From [Leptolyngbya] sp. JSC-1 (GTDB lineage Bacteria > Cyanobacteriota > Cyanobacteriia > Elainellales > Elainellaceae), in the NCBI GenBank assembly GCA_000733415.1, contig KL662192.1, positions 1,097,114-1,161,113 on the forward strand: a stretch of 64,000 nt of DNA. Direction: 5' to 3'. How positions within the stretch are numbered: the stretch's first letter is position 1; the number at the start of each line of letters is the position of its first letter. The notes under the pieces were generated by a model. The model had not been told where the DNA came from. It did no database searches and was given only the letters and a program-made list of their open reading frames with translations. Positions 8,214 to 16,449 of this stretch are shown piece by piece. A program made the translations under genes and the position numbers.

Positions 8214-9770
8214 ATGGGACTTCCTTGGTATCGCGTCCATACCGTGGTTCTCAACGACCCTGGACGTTTGATCGCAGTTCATTTAATGCACAATGCCCTA
8301 TGTGCTGGCTTTGCCGGATCCATGCTGCTGTTTGAGTTAGCCCGTTACGATCCCAGCGATCCGGTTTTGAATCCGATGTGGCGGCAGGGATGCTTTCTGA
8401 TGCCATTTGTGGCTCGCTTAGGAGTTGTCAACTCCTGGCAGGGGTGGAGCATTACGGGTGAAACGCTTGCCGATCCAGGCTTTTGGACCTTTGAAACGGT
8501 GGCCATTGCCCATATCCTGTTTTCAGGACTCGAGTTCTTAGCTGCCGTCTGGCATTGGAACTACTGGAACTTAGCCACATTTTATGACCGCCGCACCAAT
8601 GAACCGGTCCTCGATCTGCCGAAAATTTTTGGCATTCATCTGTTGCTGGCCGGATTGGCTTGTTTTGGCTTCGGGGCATTTCACTTAACCGGCATTTTTG
8701 GTCCTGGGATGTGGGTGTCGGACCCCTATGGTTTAACCGGACATGTGCAGGGAGTGGCTCCAGTTTGGGATGCCTCTGGGTTTGATCCGCACAATCCCGG
8801 CGGAGTTGTCGCCCACCACATTGCGGCTGGCATTGTCGGGATTATTGGCGGTCTGTTTCATATTTTTGTCCGACCGTCCGAGAATCTGTTCCGAGCCTTG
8901 CGCATGGGCAACCTGGAAACCGTGTTAGCCAGCGCCCTCGCCACCTTCTTTTTTGCCGGATTCGTGGCGGCTGGCAGCATGTGGTATGGCACAGCCACGA
9001 CCCCAATCGAGCTGTGGGGACCCACCCGTTATCAGTGGGATGACGGCTACTTCCAGACCGAAATTAGTCGGCGGGTTCAGTCCAAACTAGCTGAGGGCCA
9101 ATCCCTTTCCGAGGCGTGGTCAACTGTTCCAGAAAAGCTGTTGTTCTACGACTATGTTGGCAACAGCCCGGCCAAAGGAGGGTTATTCCGCGTTGGGCGG
9201 ATGGTGGATGGCGATGGTTTGGCACAACGCTGGCTGGGGCATCCAGTCTTCAAAGATAGCGAAGGACGCGAATTGACCGTGCGGCGGATGCCCAATTTCT
9301 TTGAGAATTTTCCGGTTGTGCTCACAGACCAAGATGGTGTTGTCCGAGCCGATATCCCCTTCCGCCGAGCTGAGGCAAAATATAGCTTTGAGCAAACCGG
9401 AGTCACCGTCAGCTTCTTTGGCGGCGCTCTGGATGGACAAACCTTTACTGATCCAACGGTAGTCAAAAAATACGCTCGCACAGCGCAACTGGGTGAACCC
9501 TTCCAGTTTGACCAAACCGTTTATAACTCGGATGGCGTGTTCCGCACTAGCAATCGCGGTTGGTTTGCCTTCTTCCATGTTTGCTTTGCGATTGTTTGGT
9601 TCTTTGGGCATCTCTGGCACGGCTGTCGCACCCTCTTCCGCGATGTGTTTGCTGGACTTGATCCGGACCTCGATGATGAACAGGTGGAATTTGGTGTCTT
9701 CCAGAAAGTGGGCGATATCACAACCCGCAAGCAGCCAGCATTGCAACCATCGGTTCAAATAACTCAGTGA
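8214..9770 (+). CDS. psbB2: Far-red photosystem II antenna protein CP47 (PsbB2)
   Basis: 518-residue core antenna protein of photosystem II. It begins MGLPWYRVHTVVLNDPGRLI as CP47 does, has six transmembrane helices with paired His ligands (for example HNALCAGFAGSMLLFELARYD and VVAHHIAAGIVGIIGGLFHI), and a large lumenal loop between helices 5 and 6. The length is close to the usual 507-510 residues. An ACAGGAG ribosome site precedes the ATG. It is the FaRLiP paralogue by context, paired with PsbC2, PsbD3 and PsbH2. Confidence 0.95.
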   Translation: MGLPWYRVHTVVLNDPGRLIAVHLMHNALCAGFAGSMLLFELARYDPSDPVLNPMWRQGCFLMPFVARLGVVNSWQGWSITGETLADPGFWTFETVAIAHILFSGLEFLAAVWHWNYWNLATFYDRRTNEPVLDLPKIFGIHLLLAGLACFGFGAFHLTGIFGPGMWVSDPYGLTGHVQGVAPVWDASGFDPHNPGGVVAHHIAAGIVGIIGGLFHIFVRPSENLFRALRMGNLETVLASALATFFFAGFVAAGSMWYGTATTPIELWGPTRYQWDDGYFQTEISRRVQSKLAEGQSLSEAWSTVPEKLLFYDYVGNSPAKGGLFRVGRMVDGDGLAQRWLGHPVFKDSEGRELTVRRMPNFFENFPVVLTDQDGVVRADIPFRRAEAKYSFEQTGVTVSFFGGALDGQTFTDPTVVKKYARTAQLGEPFQFDQTVYNSDGVFRTSNRGWFAFFHVCFAIVWFFGHLWHGCRTLFRDVFAGLDPDLDDEQVEFGVFQKVGDITTRKQPALQPSVQITQ

Positions 9771-9978
9771 GGGATGAGTCAGGTAGAGAATGGGATAGTT
9801 TCCTGTTCTCTACTTCTTCATTTTCTATTCCACTTCTTACCTTCTCTCATTATCTTCTTCCAAGAGTTCTCACACTTTGAGTCTGCTGATTCATTAATCT
9901 CCCTTCTATTATCACTTTACTCATTTGCCATCAATCTTTCACGCTACTATTGTCTAGTGTCTTCTACTCTGACAGCCT

Positions 9979-10344
9979 ATGCCACTCAGTAAGTTTCAAC
10001 CCAAACGTATTGCTCCCATCCAGTATCTTCTTCGTCAATTAAATTCAGATGCTGGTTTAGTTGTTCCTGGTTGGGGAACCGCGCCGTTGATGGCTGCGTT
10101 AATTCTGCTGTTCTTTTTCTTTCTTTTACTGATTCTACAAATCTTCAACGAAACAATTCTACTAGATGCTGTTAAACCCGACTGGGCTGCTCTAGCGACC
10201 GTACCAGTTGAACCCCCACCTCCGGCCAATCAGAATTATGTTTCGACTGCCATTGGGGTGTTTCTCGGTTTGCTGGCATTTACAGTGGCCTGTATCGCCT
10301 TTATTGCCTATGGTGCGCGAACCTATCCGACTGATAAAGCCTAG
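9979..10344 (+). CDS. psbH2: Far-red photosystem II subunit PsbH2 with an extra C-terminal membrane helix
   Basis: 121 residues, against 64-70 for ordinary cyanobacterial PsbH. Residues 14-70 carry the PsbH core: YLLRQLNSDAGLVVPGWGTAP, one transmembrane helix (36-56) and LQIFNETILLDAVKPDW. After a Pro-rich linker (VPVEPPPPANQ) a second hydrophobic helix (88-111) and a short tail (GARTYPTDKA) follow. This may be a fusion with, or mimic of, another single-helix subunit, or the ordinary form of FaRLiP PsbH2; I cannot decide which. It follows psbB2 after a 208-bp CT-rich gap with no other gene. Confidence 0.88.
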   Translation: MPLSKFQPKRIAPIQYLLRQLNSDAGLVVPGWGTAPLMAALILLFFFFLLLILQIFNETILLDAVKPDWAALATVPVEPPPPANQNYVSTAIGVFLGLLAFTVACIAFIAYGARTYPTDKA

Positions 10345-10763
10345 TGCTTGATTGCTAGTTTTTGTTTGCCAGTTCCTAATTGGCAGGTTTAGGGAAGGGT
10401 TGCAATGTTGCCAGTTATCGGTAGGGGCGGGTTTTGCCTTGCATTTGGGGCAAAGCGACTCACGAGTCTGCTAAGCTCGCCCTTACAAGCAGAATGGTTA
10501 GAATCCGTCGGGTATCCCAGAAGAAGACAAGAACCTTTTCAAACAGCTTCTTAGGGATCCCACTCATCTTGTAAAGTAAACCAGAGTGAGTAATCACTCA
10601 TTCTTTTTTAAATTAGGTAATACAAAATTAAAATTTATTAACTTCTGGAAATTTATGGTGTGTTTATTATAACGATCAGATACTATACGCGAAAAACGTA
10701 ATATTCCGAAATCTATATATTCCAAAGTTAAAACCCTATTATTTGGCAGTCGGGATTACTGGC
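10345..10763 (+). promoter_or_regulatory. Gap between psbH2 and rfpB: probable rfpB promoter region with an inverted repeat
   Basis: 419 bp without a gene. The first half contains dispersed-repeat-like sequence (GGGGCGGGTTTTGCC near 10424). The second half is strongly AT-rich and holds a perfect 6-bp inverted repeat GAGTGA-GTAA-TCACTC at 10584-10599, a reasonable operator candidate. No -35/-10 pair can be assigned with confidence, and no RNA gene is recognised. Confidence 0.4.
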
Positions 10764-12812
10764 ATGAAGGTTTTGCTAGTTGAAGATGATGAATGTACGG
10801 CAAAAACCCTAGAGACTGCTCTGGCGAGGGAAAATTATGCCATCGATGTGGCTGGTGACGGTGAACTAGGGTGGCGGCTGATCGAGGCGTTTGCTTACGA
10901 TCTGATTCTGCTGGATGTAATTTTGCCGAAGCTAGATGGAATCAGCCTTTGTCGGCAAATTCGGCAGCACAATTACAAAACTCCGGTGCTGCTGCTCACG
11001 GCGCAAAACTCCAGTACCGATCGGATTGCTGGATTAGATGCCGGAGCCGATGACTATGTGGTAAAACCGTTTGAACTGCCTGAACTGTTGGCGAGAGTAC
11101 GGGTGTTATTGCGCCGCGGCAGTTCGTTCGTTTTACCCGTGCTGGAGTGGGATCATCTGCGGCTGGATCTGGCAGCTTGTCAAGTCACCTATGGCGATCA
11201 ACTTCTGCAGCTAACGCCAAAGGAATATCGCATGCTGGAGCTGTTTCTGCGGCATCCGCAGCGCGTCTTTGCCCGCAGCAGTATTCTGGAGCATCTCTGG
11301 GGCAGTGAGGAGATGCCGGGCGAGGATACGGTGACCTCTCACATTAAAGGACTGCGGCAGAAGTTGAAGCAGGCGGGTGCCCCCTTTAATTTCATCGAAA
11401 CTGTTTACGGCATGGGGTATCGGCTGCGGCAATCTAAATCTGAACCGTCCCAATCTGTTCCTGGAAATGCGCAGGCTGCAGGGCAAAAGCAAGCGCCGAT
11501 CATTCTGAATGGCAATGGGTCAAATAAAAATGGGTCAAATAAAAACGGGTCAAATGAAAATGGGTCAAATAAAAACGGATCAAATAAAAATGGCTTAAAT
11601 AAAAATAGTTTGAATCAAGTAGATACTGCTGGAAATACGAATCAGTCAACCGATCAAGCCCTTGCTAACCCAACTCAGATTCAACAGGACTTAGAAACCG
11701 GGAGACAAAAACAACAAATCCAAGTTGGCTTGCAGCAGCTCTGGTCAAAGTACGCAGAACATAACTTTAATCGCTTGCGGCTGATCGAGCAGGCGATTGA
11801 GGCGCTGCAAACGGGTGAATTATCGGCAGCATTGCACCATCAAGCCTATGTGGCGGCGCATCAGTTAGCTGGAGCTATGGGCATTTTTCAACGTTTGCAC
11901 GGCTCCCATTTGGCTGCCCAACTGGAGCAGGCGTTTAAATCAGACCAATTGACCCTGAGGGAAAAGCACGCGGCGTTGATAGCAATCATCGCTGAGCTGC
12001 GTCAAGTGCTGCAAGCTGGGGCACCCCTGCCGGAAGTGGGAACAACCTCGCTGTTGCTGGTGATTGATCACGATCCGACCCTGCTGGAGCAAGTGCGGCA
12101 ATCGGGACAAGCGATTGTTCTACAGCCATCCGATTTAGCCGCCGTAGCGGACTCCATCCATCTGGCAAAATTGGCTCCGTCCGATCAGCCTGCTACATTT
12201 GTGGTCAATCTTTGTTTAGCCGACAATTTAGCAGCCCATCTCGCTGCCTTTCGCCAGTTGACGCACCAGCTTCCGCCTACCTCGATTCTGCTGTTTACCG
12301 ATCAGGCTGACCTCAACTTGCGGGTGCAATTCACTCAGGCAGGCGTGCATGCGGTTCTGCCCAAGTCGTTAGTTGGCCAAATTCTCAGCCTCGCTGGACA
12401 GCCAGCCGCACAGCCATCTATCCCCTGGCAAGTGCTGATGGTGGATGATGATCCGCAGATACTGGCTGCGATGCAGACCTGGTTGTCCCCTTGGAATATC
12501 CATCTCACGGCGCTGGAGCATGCTAAACAGCTGTGGCAAACCCTGCAAACCTGTGACCCCGATTTGCTGATTCTGGATGTGGAGATGCCCCAAATCAATG
12601 GGATTGAGCTGTGCCGAGCCATCCGCAGTGAGCCACGCTGGCAGCAGTTGCCAATTGTATTCCTCACGGTTCATCGCGATTCGGAAACACTACGGCAAAT
12701 GTTAGAGGTCGGCGCAAATGCATTGATCAATAAACCAATTGGTGAATCATCTGCCCTCTTACCGATCCTGACGCAAATCAAGCGAGCGCAAGTCATGCGT
12801 GTGATGCAGTAA
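10764..12812 (+). CDS. rfpB: FaRLiP response regulator RfpB (receiver, OmpR-type DNA-binding, HPt-like, two C-terminal receiver domains)
   Basis: Transcription activator of the far-red genes. Receiver domain at residues 1-118 (MKVLLVEDDE; phosphorylated Asp51 in LILLDVILP; Lys in VVKPFELPE) and an OmpR-type winged helix at about 125-222. A low-complexity linker of tandem NKNGS units comes next, then an HPt-like region (AHQLAGAMGIF, near residue 370), a degenerate receiver (about 430-540, LLLVIDHDP, with no Asp in the usual site) and an intact receiver (about 560-682, VLMVDDDP, ILDVEMPQ). ATG at 10764 is chosen; a TTG seven codons upstream is possible. The architecture and the position before rfpA-rfpC fit RfpB. 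Confidence 0.93.
   Translation: MKVLLVEDDECTAKTLETALARENYAIDVAGDGELGWRLIEAFAYDLILLDVILPKLDGISLCRQIRQHNYKTPVLLLTAQNSSTDRIAGLDAGADDYVVKPFELPELLARVRVLLRRGSSFVLPVLEWDHLRLDLAACQVTYGDQLLQLTPKEYRMLELFLRHPQRVFARSSILEHLWGSEEMPGEDTVTSHIKGLRQKLKQAGAPFNFIETVYGMGYRLRQSKSEPSQSVPGNAQAAGQKQAPIILNGNGSNKNGSNKNGSNENGSNKNGSNKNGLNKNSLNQVDTAGNTNQSTDQALANPTQIQQDLETGRQKQQIQVGLQQLWSKYAEHNFNRLRLIEQAIEALQTGELSAALHHQAYVAAHQLAGAMGIFQRLHGSHLAAQLEQAFKSDQLTLREKHAALIAIIAELRQVLQAGAPLPEVGTTSLLLVIDHDPTLLEQVRQSGQAIVLQPSDLAAVADSIHLAKLAPSDQPATFVVNLCLADNLAAHLAAFRQLTHQLPPTSILLFTDQADLNLRVQFTQAGVHAVLPKSLVGQILSLAGQPAAQPSIPWQVLMVDDDPQILAAMQTWLSPWNIHLTALEHAKQLWQTLQTCDPDLLILDVEMPQINGIELCRAIRSEPRWQQLPIVFLTVHRDSETLRQMLEVGANALINKPIGESSALLPILTQIKRAQVMRVMQ
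11509..11620 (+). repeat. 15-bp tandem repeat inside rfpB coding Asn-Lys-Asn-Gly-Ser units
   Basis: About seven in-frame copies of a 15-bp unit of the form TCAAATAAAAATGGG, with small changes, encode (NGSNK)n in the linker after the DNA-binding domain. The AT-rich codons stand out from the surrounding gene. The number of copies is likely to vary between strains. Confidence 0.85.
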
Positions 12813-12895
12813 TGTACTAGTCGCGTATGAATTACGGACGAGTTACGGACAGGCAATTTGCCTAATCACCAACCCAGAGGAGGATACAACCCGGA

Positions 12896-15613
12896 ATGCG
12901 ATCCAGACAGTCGTCCCTAAAGTTATCTGATTACTCAGCAAAAGCCATGCTGGGGAACCGCAACTCGTTTGCACTGTTGTTGCATCGCATCACCCGTCGC
13001 ATTCGCCAATCGCTAGAGCTAGAGGAAATATTGGCTTCCACGGTGGCTGAGGTGCGCTCTTTTTTGGGAACCGATCGGGTCAAAATTTATCGCTTTCATG
13101 GCGACGGCAGTGGGGAAGTGGTGGCCGAAGCGATTCGGGATCAGCGCCTGCCCTCCTTATTGCATCACAATTTTCCGGCTGGAGACATTCCCCGCGAGGC
13201 CAGAGAGCTGTTTTTAAGCGTCCGGCAGCGTTCTATTGTCAATGTATCCACGCAGCAGATCGGCATCAGCCCCTTCAAGCCCGGTTCCATGATGGATATC
13301 CGCTTTCGCAAAGTCGATCCCTGCCATGTCGAATATTTAACCGCGATGGGGGTCAAGTCTTCTCTCGTTGTGCCCATCCTGGCTGAGGAACGGCTCTGGG
13401 GTTTGCTGGTCTCCCACCACGCCACGCCACGTCAGCTAGGCGAACGAGAATTGCACCTCGTCCAGTTAATTGCCGATCAGTTAGAAATTGCTATTGCCCA
13501 ATCCAATCTGCTCAGCCAGACCCGCCTGCGTGCCCACCAGGAGCAGACGATTAACCAAATTGCCACTCTGCTGCATGCGGCTCCCCAGGTTCCGCTGCAA
13601 ACCGTCCTAGAGCAAACGGTCATCGCACTCCAGGCCAACGGCGGACGGCTCTATCTCCATTCCCACTTTTCAGACCACAGATCCGGGCAATTCCCGCCCC
13701 AACTCTTTACCACCGGCCCCCAACCTCAAATCCCCGCCTCCTGGCTGCAAGACCTGGACACACCCCCAAACCGCAACTCAACCAACCAACCATCCCTCCT
13801 CATCCCTCCCACCCCATCTTCCTCGTTCGGTGAGGCTCACGAGCCGCCATCTCCCTCATCTCGCCCATCTTCCCCATCTTCCCCATCTTCCTCGCCCCAT
13901 CTCGAACAACACCCCCACTGGCAAACCTGGCTAGAAATGGAGGAACCTTCCCCTGTTTCGAGCAACCTCTGGGCGATTGCTGACCTTTACCGAGCCGTGA
14001 TGCCATCGGATCTGGCAATCGCCTTTTTAACGGTTCAAATTCGTGGACTGCTAATTGTGCGACTCTACTATCAGCAACAGTTTTTGGGATACCTGAGTTT
14101 ATTTCGCGGTGAAATTGATTTTGAACGGATTTGGGCCGGACGGATTGATCGTAATGATCCGCGTCAGTTGCGTCCGCGTCGTTCGTTTGAGACCTGGCGT
14201 GAGTTAAAGCAAGGACAATCCCACCCCTGGTCAACTGCCGATCAGGAATTGGTGCGAGCGCTGGCCGATCACTTTGCAATGGCGATTCATCAGCACCTGC
14301 TGTATCAGCAAGTCTGTACCCTCAACAGCACCCTGGAGCAGGATATTCAGCAGCGCAAGCAGGCCGAGCAAAAAATCTCTGCTCTGAATGCGGAGTTGGA
14401 ACAGCGGGTATTGCAACGCACGGCGGAACTACAGCAGGCTAACAGCGAACTATCGCGGCAGATTGCTGACCGGGAGCGCGCCCTGACGAAATTGCAGCAA
14501 ACGCAAGCCACCCTAGTCCGCCTGGGACACCAACTAGAGCTAATTCTCAATTCAGTAGCCGAAGGCATCTACGGTCTCGACACCCAGGGCATCATCACCT
14601 TTGCCAATCCAGTCGCCGCCAAACTGCTGGGCTATGAAGTCGAAGACCTGATTGGGCAATGGATGCATCAGTTTTTCCACCATGCCAAGCCGGACGGTAC
14701 GCCCTATCTGGCGGCAGAAAGCCCGATTTATCTAACGATGCACAACGGCACTACCCACCACTGTAGCGAAGATCGGTTTCAGCGAGCCGATGGCACCAGC
14801 TTTCCGGTGGAATATGTCAGTAGCCCGATTCGAGAAGCTGACCAGATTGTAGGAGCCGTGGTTTTGTTCAAAGACATTACGGCGCGTCAGCAAGTTGAAC
14901 AAATGAAAGACGAGTTTGTTTCGATTGTCAGCCATGAGTTACGCACACCGCTCACCTCAATTCGCAGTACATTGGGGTTACTCGCTAGTGGATGGTTGAA
15001 CAGCTATCCTGAAAAAAGTCAGCGCATGTTGGAGATTGCTTTTTCCAATACTAATCGCCTGGTGCGGTTGATTAGTGACATTCTTGATATCGAACGAATC
15101 AAGTTTGGCAAAATGCCGATGCAAAAGCAGACTTGCAACGCGACTGACCTGATGCTGCAATCGATCGACGCCATGCGAGCGATAGCCGAGAAGGCAGGCA
15201 TTCAGCTCTCGGTTGCTCCCATCTCCGTCACCCTCTGGGCTGATCCAGACCGGATTATTCAAACCTTCACTAATCTGCTCAATAACGCCATCAAGTTTTC
15301 CCCCTCCGGTTCTATCGTTTCCCTTACCGCAGAGCTACACCAGGCAGAACCAGATTATGTGCTGTTTCGGATTAAAGATCAGGGCGTCGGCATTCCTGCT
15401 GACCAACTCGAAGCCATTTTCGACCGATTTCAACAGGTGGATGCATCCAATTCTCGCAGTCAGGGGGGAACGGGACTGGGGTTGACCATTTGTCGCGGCA
15501 TTGTCCAGCAACATCAGGGGCAGATTTGGGTAGAAAGTAAGCTAGGAGAGGGAAGTACGTTCTGTTTCAGCTTACCGTTAGTCACACCCGACCATCATGA
15601 CTCAACACTATGA
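12896..15613 (+). CDS. rfpA: FaRLiP phytochrome sensor histidine kinase RfpA
   Basis: 905-residue knotless phytochrome kinase that senses red/far-red light. There is no N-terminal PAS domain: the GAF domain begins near residue 30 and has the bilin Cys in DPCHVEYL (about Cys143). The PHY domain (about 205-480) keeps the tongue motif PRRSFETW. A coiled coil (about 480-545), a PAS domain (about 545-665), HisKA (HELRTPLTSIRS, His about 680) and HATPase (NLLNNAIKF, GVGIP, GGTGLGLTI) follow. A Ser/Pro-rich insertion (about 298-340) in the PHY domain coincides with a dispersed DNA repeat. GAGGAGG precedes the ATG. Its stop overlaps the rfpC start. Confidence 0.95.
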   Translation: MRSRQSSLKLSDYSAKAMLGNRNSFALLLHRITRRIRQSLELEEILASTVAEVRSFLGTDRVKIYRFHGDGSGEVVAEAIRDQRLPSLLHHNFPAGDIPREARELFLSVRQRSIVNVSTQQIGISPFKPGSMMDIRFRKVDPCHVEYLTAMGVKSSLVVPILAEERLWGLLVSHHATPRQLGERELHLVQLIADQLEIAIAQSNLLSQTRLRAHQEQTINQIATLLHAAPQVPLQTVLEQTVIALQANGGRLYLHSHFSDHRSGQFPPQLFTTGPQPQIPASWLQDLDTPPNRNSTNQPSLLIPPTPSSSFGEAHEPPSPSSRPSSPSSPSSSPHLEQHPHWQTWLEMEEPSPVSSNLWAIADLYRAVMPSDLAIAFLTVQIRGLLIVRLYYQQQFLGYLSLFRGEIDFERIWAGRIDRNDPRQLRPRRSFETWRELKQGQSHPWSTADQELVRALADHFAMAIHQHLLYQQVCTLNSTLEQDIQQRKQAEQKISALNAELEQRVLQRTAELQQANSELSRQIADRERALTKLQQTQATLVRLGHQLELILNSVAEGIYGLDTQGIITFANPVAAKLLGYEVEDLIGQWMHQFFHHAKPDGTPYLAAESPIYLTMHNGTTHHCSEDRFQRADGTSFPVEYVSSPIREADQIVGAVVLFKDITARQQVEQMKDEFVSIVSHELRTPLTSIRSTLGLLASGWLNSYPEKSQRMLEIAFSNTNRLVRLISDILDIERIKFGKMPMQKQTCNATDLMLQSIDAMRAIAEKAGIQLSVAPISVTLWADPDRIIQTFTNLLNNAIKFSPSGSIVSLTAELHQAEPDYVLFRIKDQGVGIPADQLEAIFDRFQQVDASNSRSQGGTGLGLTICRGIVQQHQGQIWVESKLGEGSTFCFSLPLVTPDHHDSTL
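13801..13860 (-). repeat. Copy 1 of a ~45-bp dispersed repeat, inserted in rfpA
   Basis: The core on the minus strand is GGCTCGTGAGCCTCACCGAA followed by CGAGG (13821-13845), flanked by GAGGGAGATGGC and AAGATGGGGTGGG. Nearly the same sequence occurs at 37709-37759 and 42790-42840. The core contains the palindrome GCTCGTGAGC. Here it is translated in frame as Ser/Pro-rich residues. Confidence 0.85.
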
Positions 15614-15984
15614 CTAAACATATTCTGATTATTGAAGATGAGCCAGATATCCGCGAGGCGACCCAACTCTGCCTAGAAGTTGCCAAAGGCTGGAAGGTTT
15701 CAACCGCCTGTTCTAGCCAGGAAGGAGTCGAAAAAGCCGTTGCCGAACACCCCGATGCTGTTCTGCTAGACGTGATGATGCCCGATGTGGATGGTTTAGC
15801 CACCTTTGCCCAACTGCAAGCCCATCCCAGTACCCAGCATATCCCGGTGATTCTCCTAACAGCTAAGGCCCAACCCGATGAGCAACGCCGCTTTGCCCAA
15901 CTTAAGGTGGCTGGAGTGATCACAAAACCCTACGACCCATTGACCTTAGCGGACCAAATTGCTGAAGTTTTAGAGATACGGTGA
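15610..15984 (+). CDS. rfpC: FaRLiP CheY-type response regulator RfpC
   Basis: 124-residue stand-alone receiver domain with no output domain, thought to carry phosphate from RfpA to RfpB. Conserved residues: acidic pair in ILIIEDEPD, phospho-acceptor Asp54 in VLLDVMMPD, Thr in VILLTAK and Lys in VITKPYDP. The ATG overlaps the TGA of rfpA (ATGA), so the two are translationally coupled. The order rfpB-rfpA-rfpC is a FaRLiP signature. Confidence 0.94.
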   Translation: MTKHILIIEDEPDIREATQLCLEVAKGWKVSTACSSQEGVEKAVAEHPDAVLLDVMMPDVDGLATFAQLQAHPSTQHIPVILLTAKAQPDEQRRFAQLKVAGVITKPYDPLTLADQIAEVLEIR

Positions 15985-16449
15985 AGGAATGTTCTGTTCT
16001 CTGGCTTCCTCTGTTTAGAATCAACTGCTTAGAATCAATCCCTAAATTTACAAATCGAAACAATCAACAATAAATCAAGCCAACGTTAGTTGAATCGTTC
16101 ACTAAAGACAATTCTATCGTTAGTAGTGACACGCTAAGGGAAAAGCGCGAAATCAAGGTTTTTGTGTTCAGCCCAATTCGTAACGTTTTCTAAAACAAAT
16201 TTTGACCTCCATCAGTTCTTCATCTTTTTCTCCTACGCTTCAAAATGAAGAACTTGACGTTATAAATACGCTCACAACTAGACCCACGACTAGACCGTTT
16301 TAGATCGAATTGGCTCAAACAGCGGTTGTACGAAGCAGTAGATTTAGCCAACTGATCGATAGGCTGATTAACCAATCGATCGATGAATCGGTAACTCTAA
16401 GTGCTTCGCAATCGACACGCTTAATTTATTAAAAGGAGCGACTATTATC
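15985..16449 (+). promoter_or_regulatory. Intergenic promoter region of chlF with a long-spaced inverted repeat
   Basis: 465 bp without a gene. It holds a perfect 10-bp inverted repeat, AGTTCTTCAT (16214-16223) and ATGAAGAACT (16245-16254), with centres 31 bp apart, about three helical turns. Just downstream is TATAAAT (16261-16267), a possible -10 box, and two direct copies of ACTAGACC (16277-16284 and 16289-16296). The layout suits binding by a dimeric regulator such as RfpB, but this is inference. Before chlF lies AAAGGAGCGACTATTATC, nearly the same leader as before psaA2. Confidence 0.45.

Noticed and set aside
9183..9758. 191-codon open frame on the minus strand inside psbB2
   Set aside because: Fully antisense to a clear CP47 gene, no family-like sequence and no ribosome site.
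9774..9992. 72-codon frame between psbB2 and psbH2
   Set aside because: Made of the CT-rich gap, no ribosome site, and it overlaps the psbH2 start.
13800..14279. 159-codon open frame on the minus strand inside rfpA
   Set aside because: Antisense to rfpA; part of it is the dispersed repeat, whose low-complexity GKMGKMGEM run explains the open frame.
16254..16267. TTGACG and TATAAAT as a -35/-10 pair before chlF
   Set aside because: The boxes are only 1-2 bp apart, far too close for a sigma-70 promoter; only the TATAAAT is kept as a possible -10.
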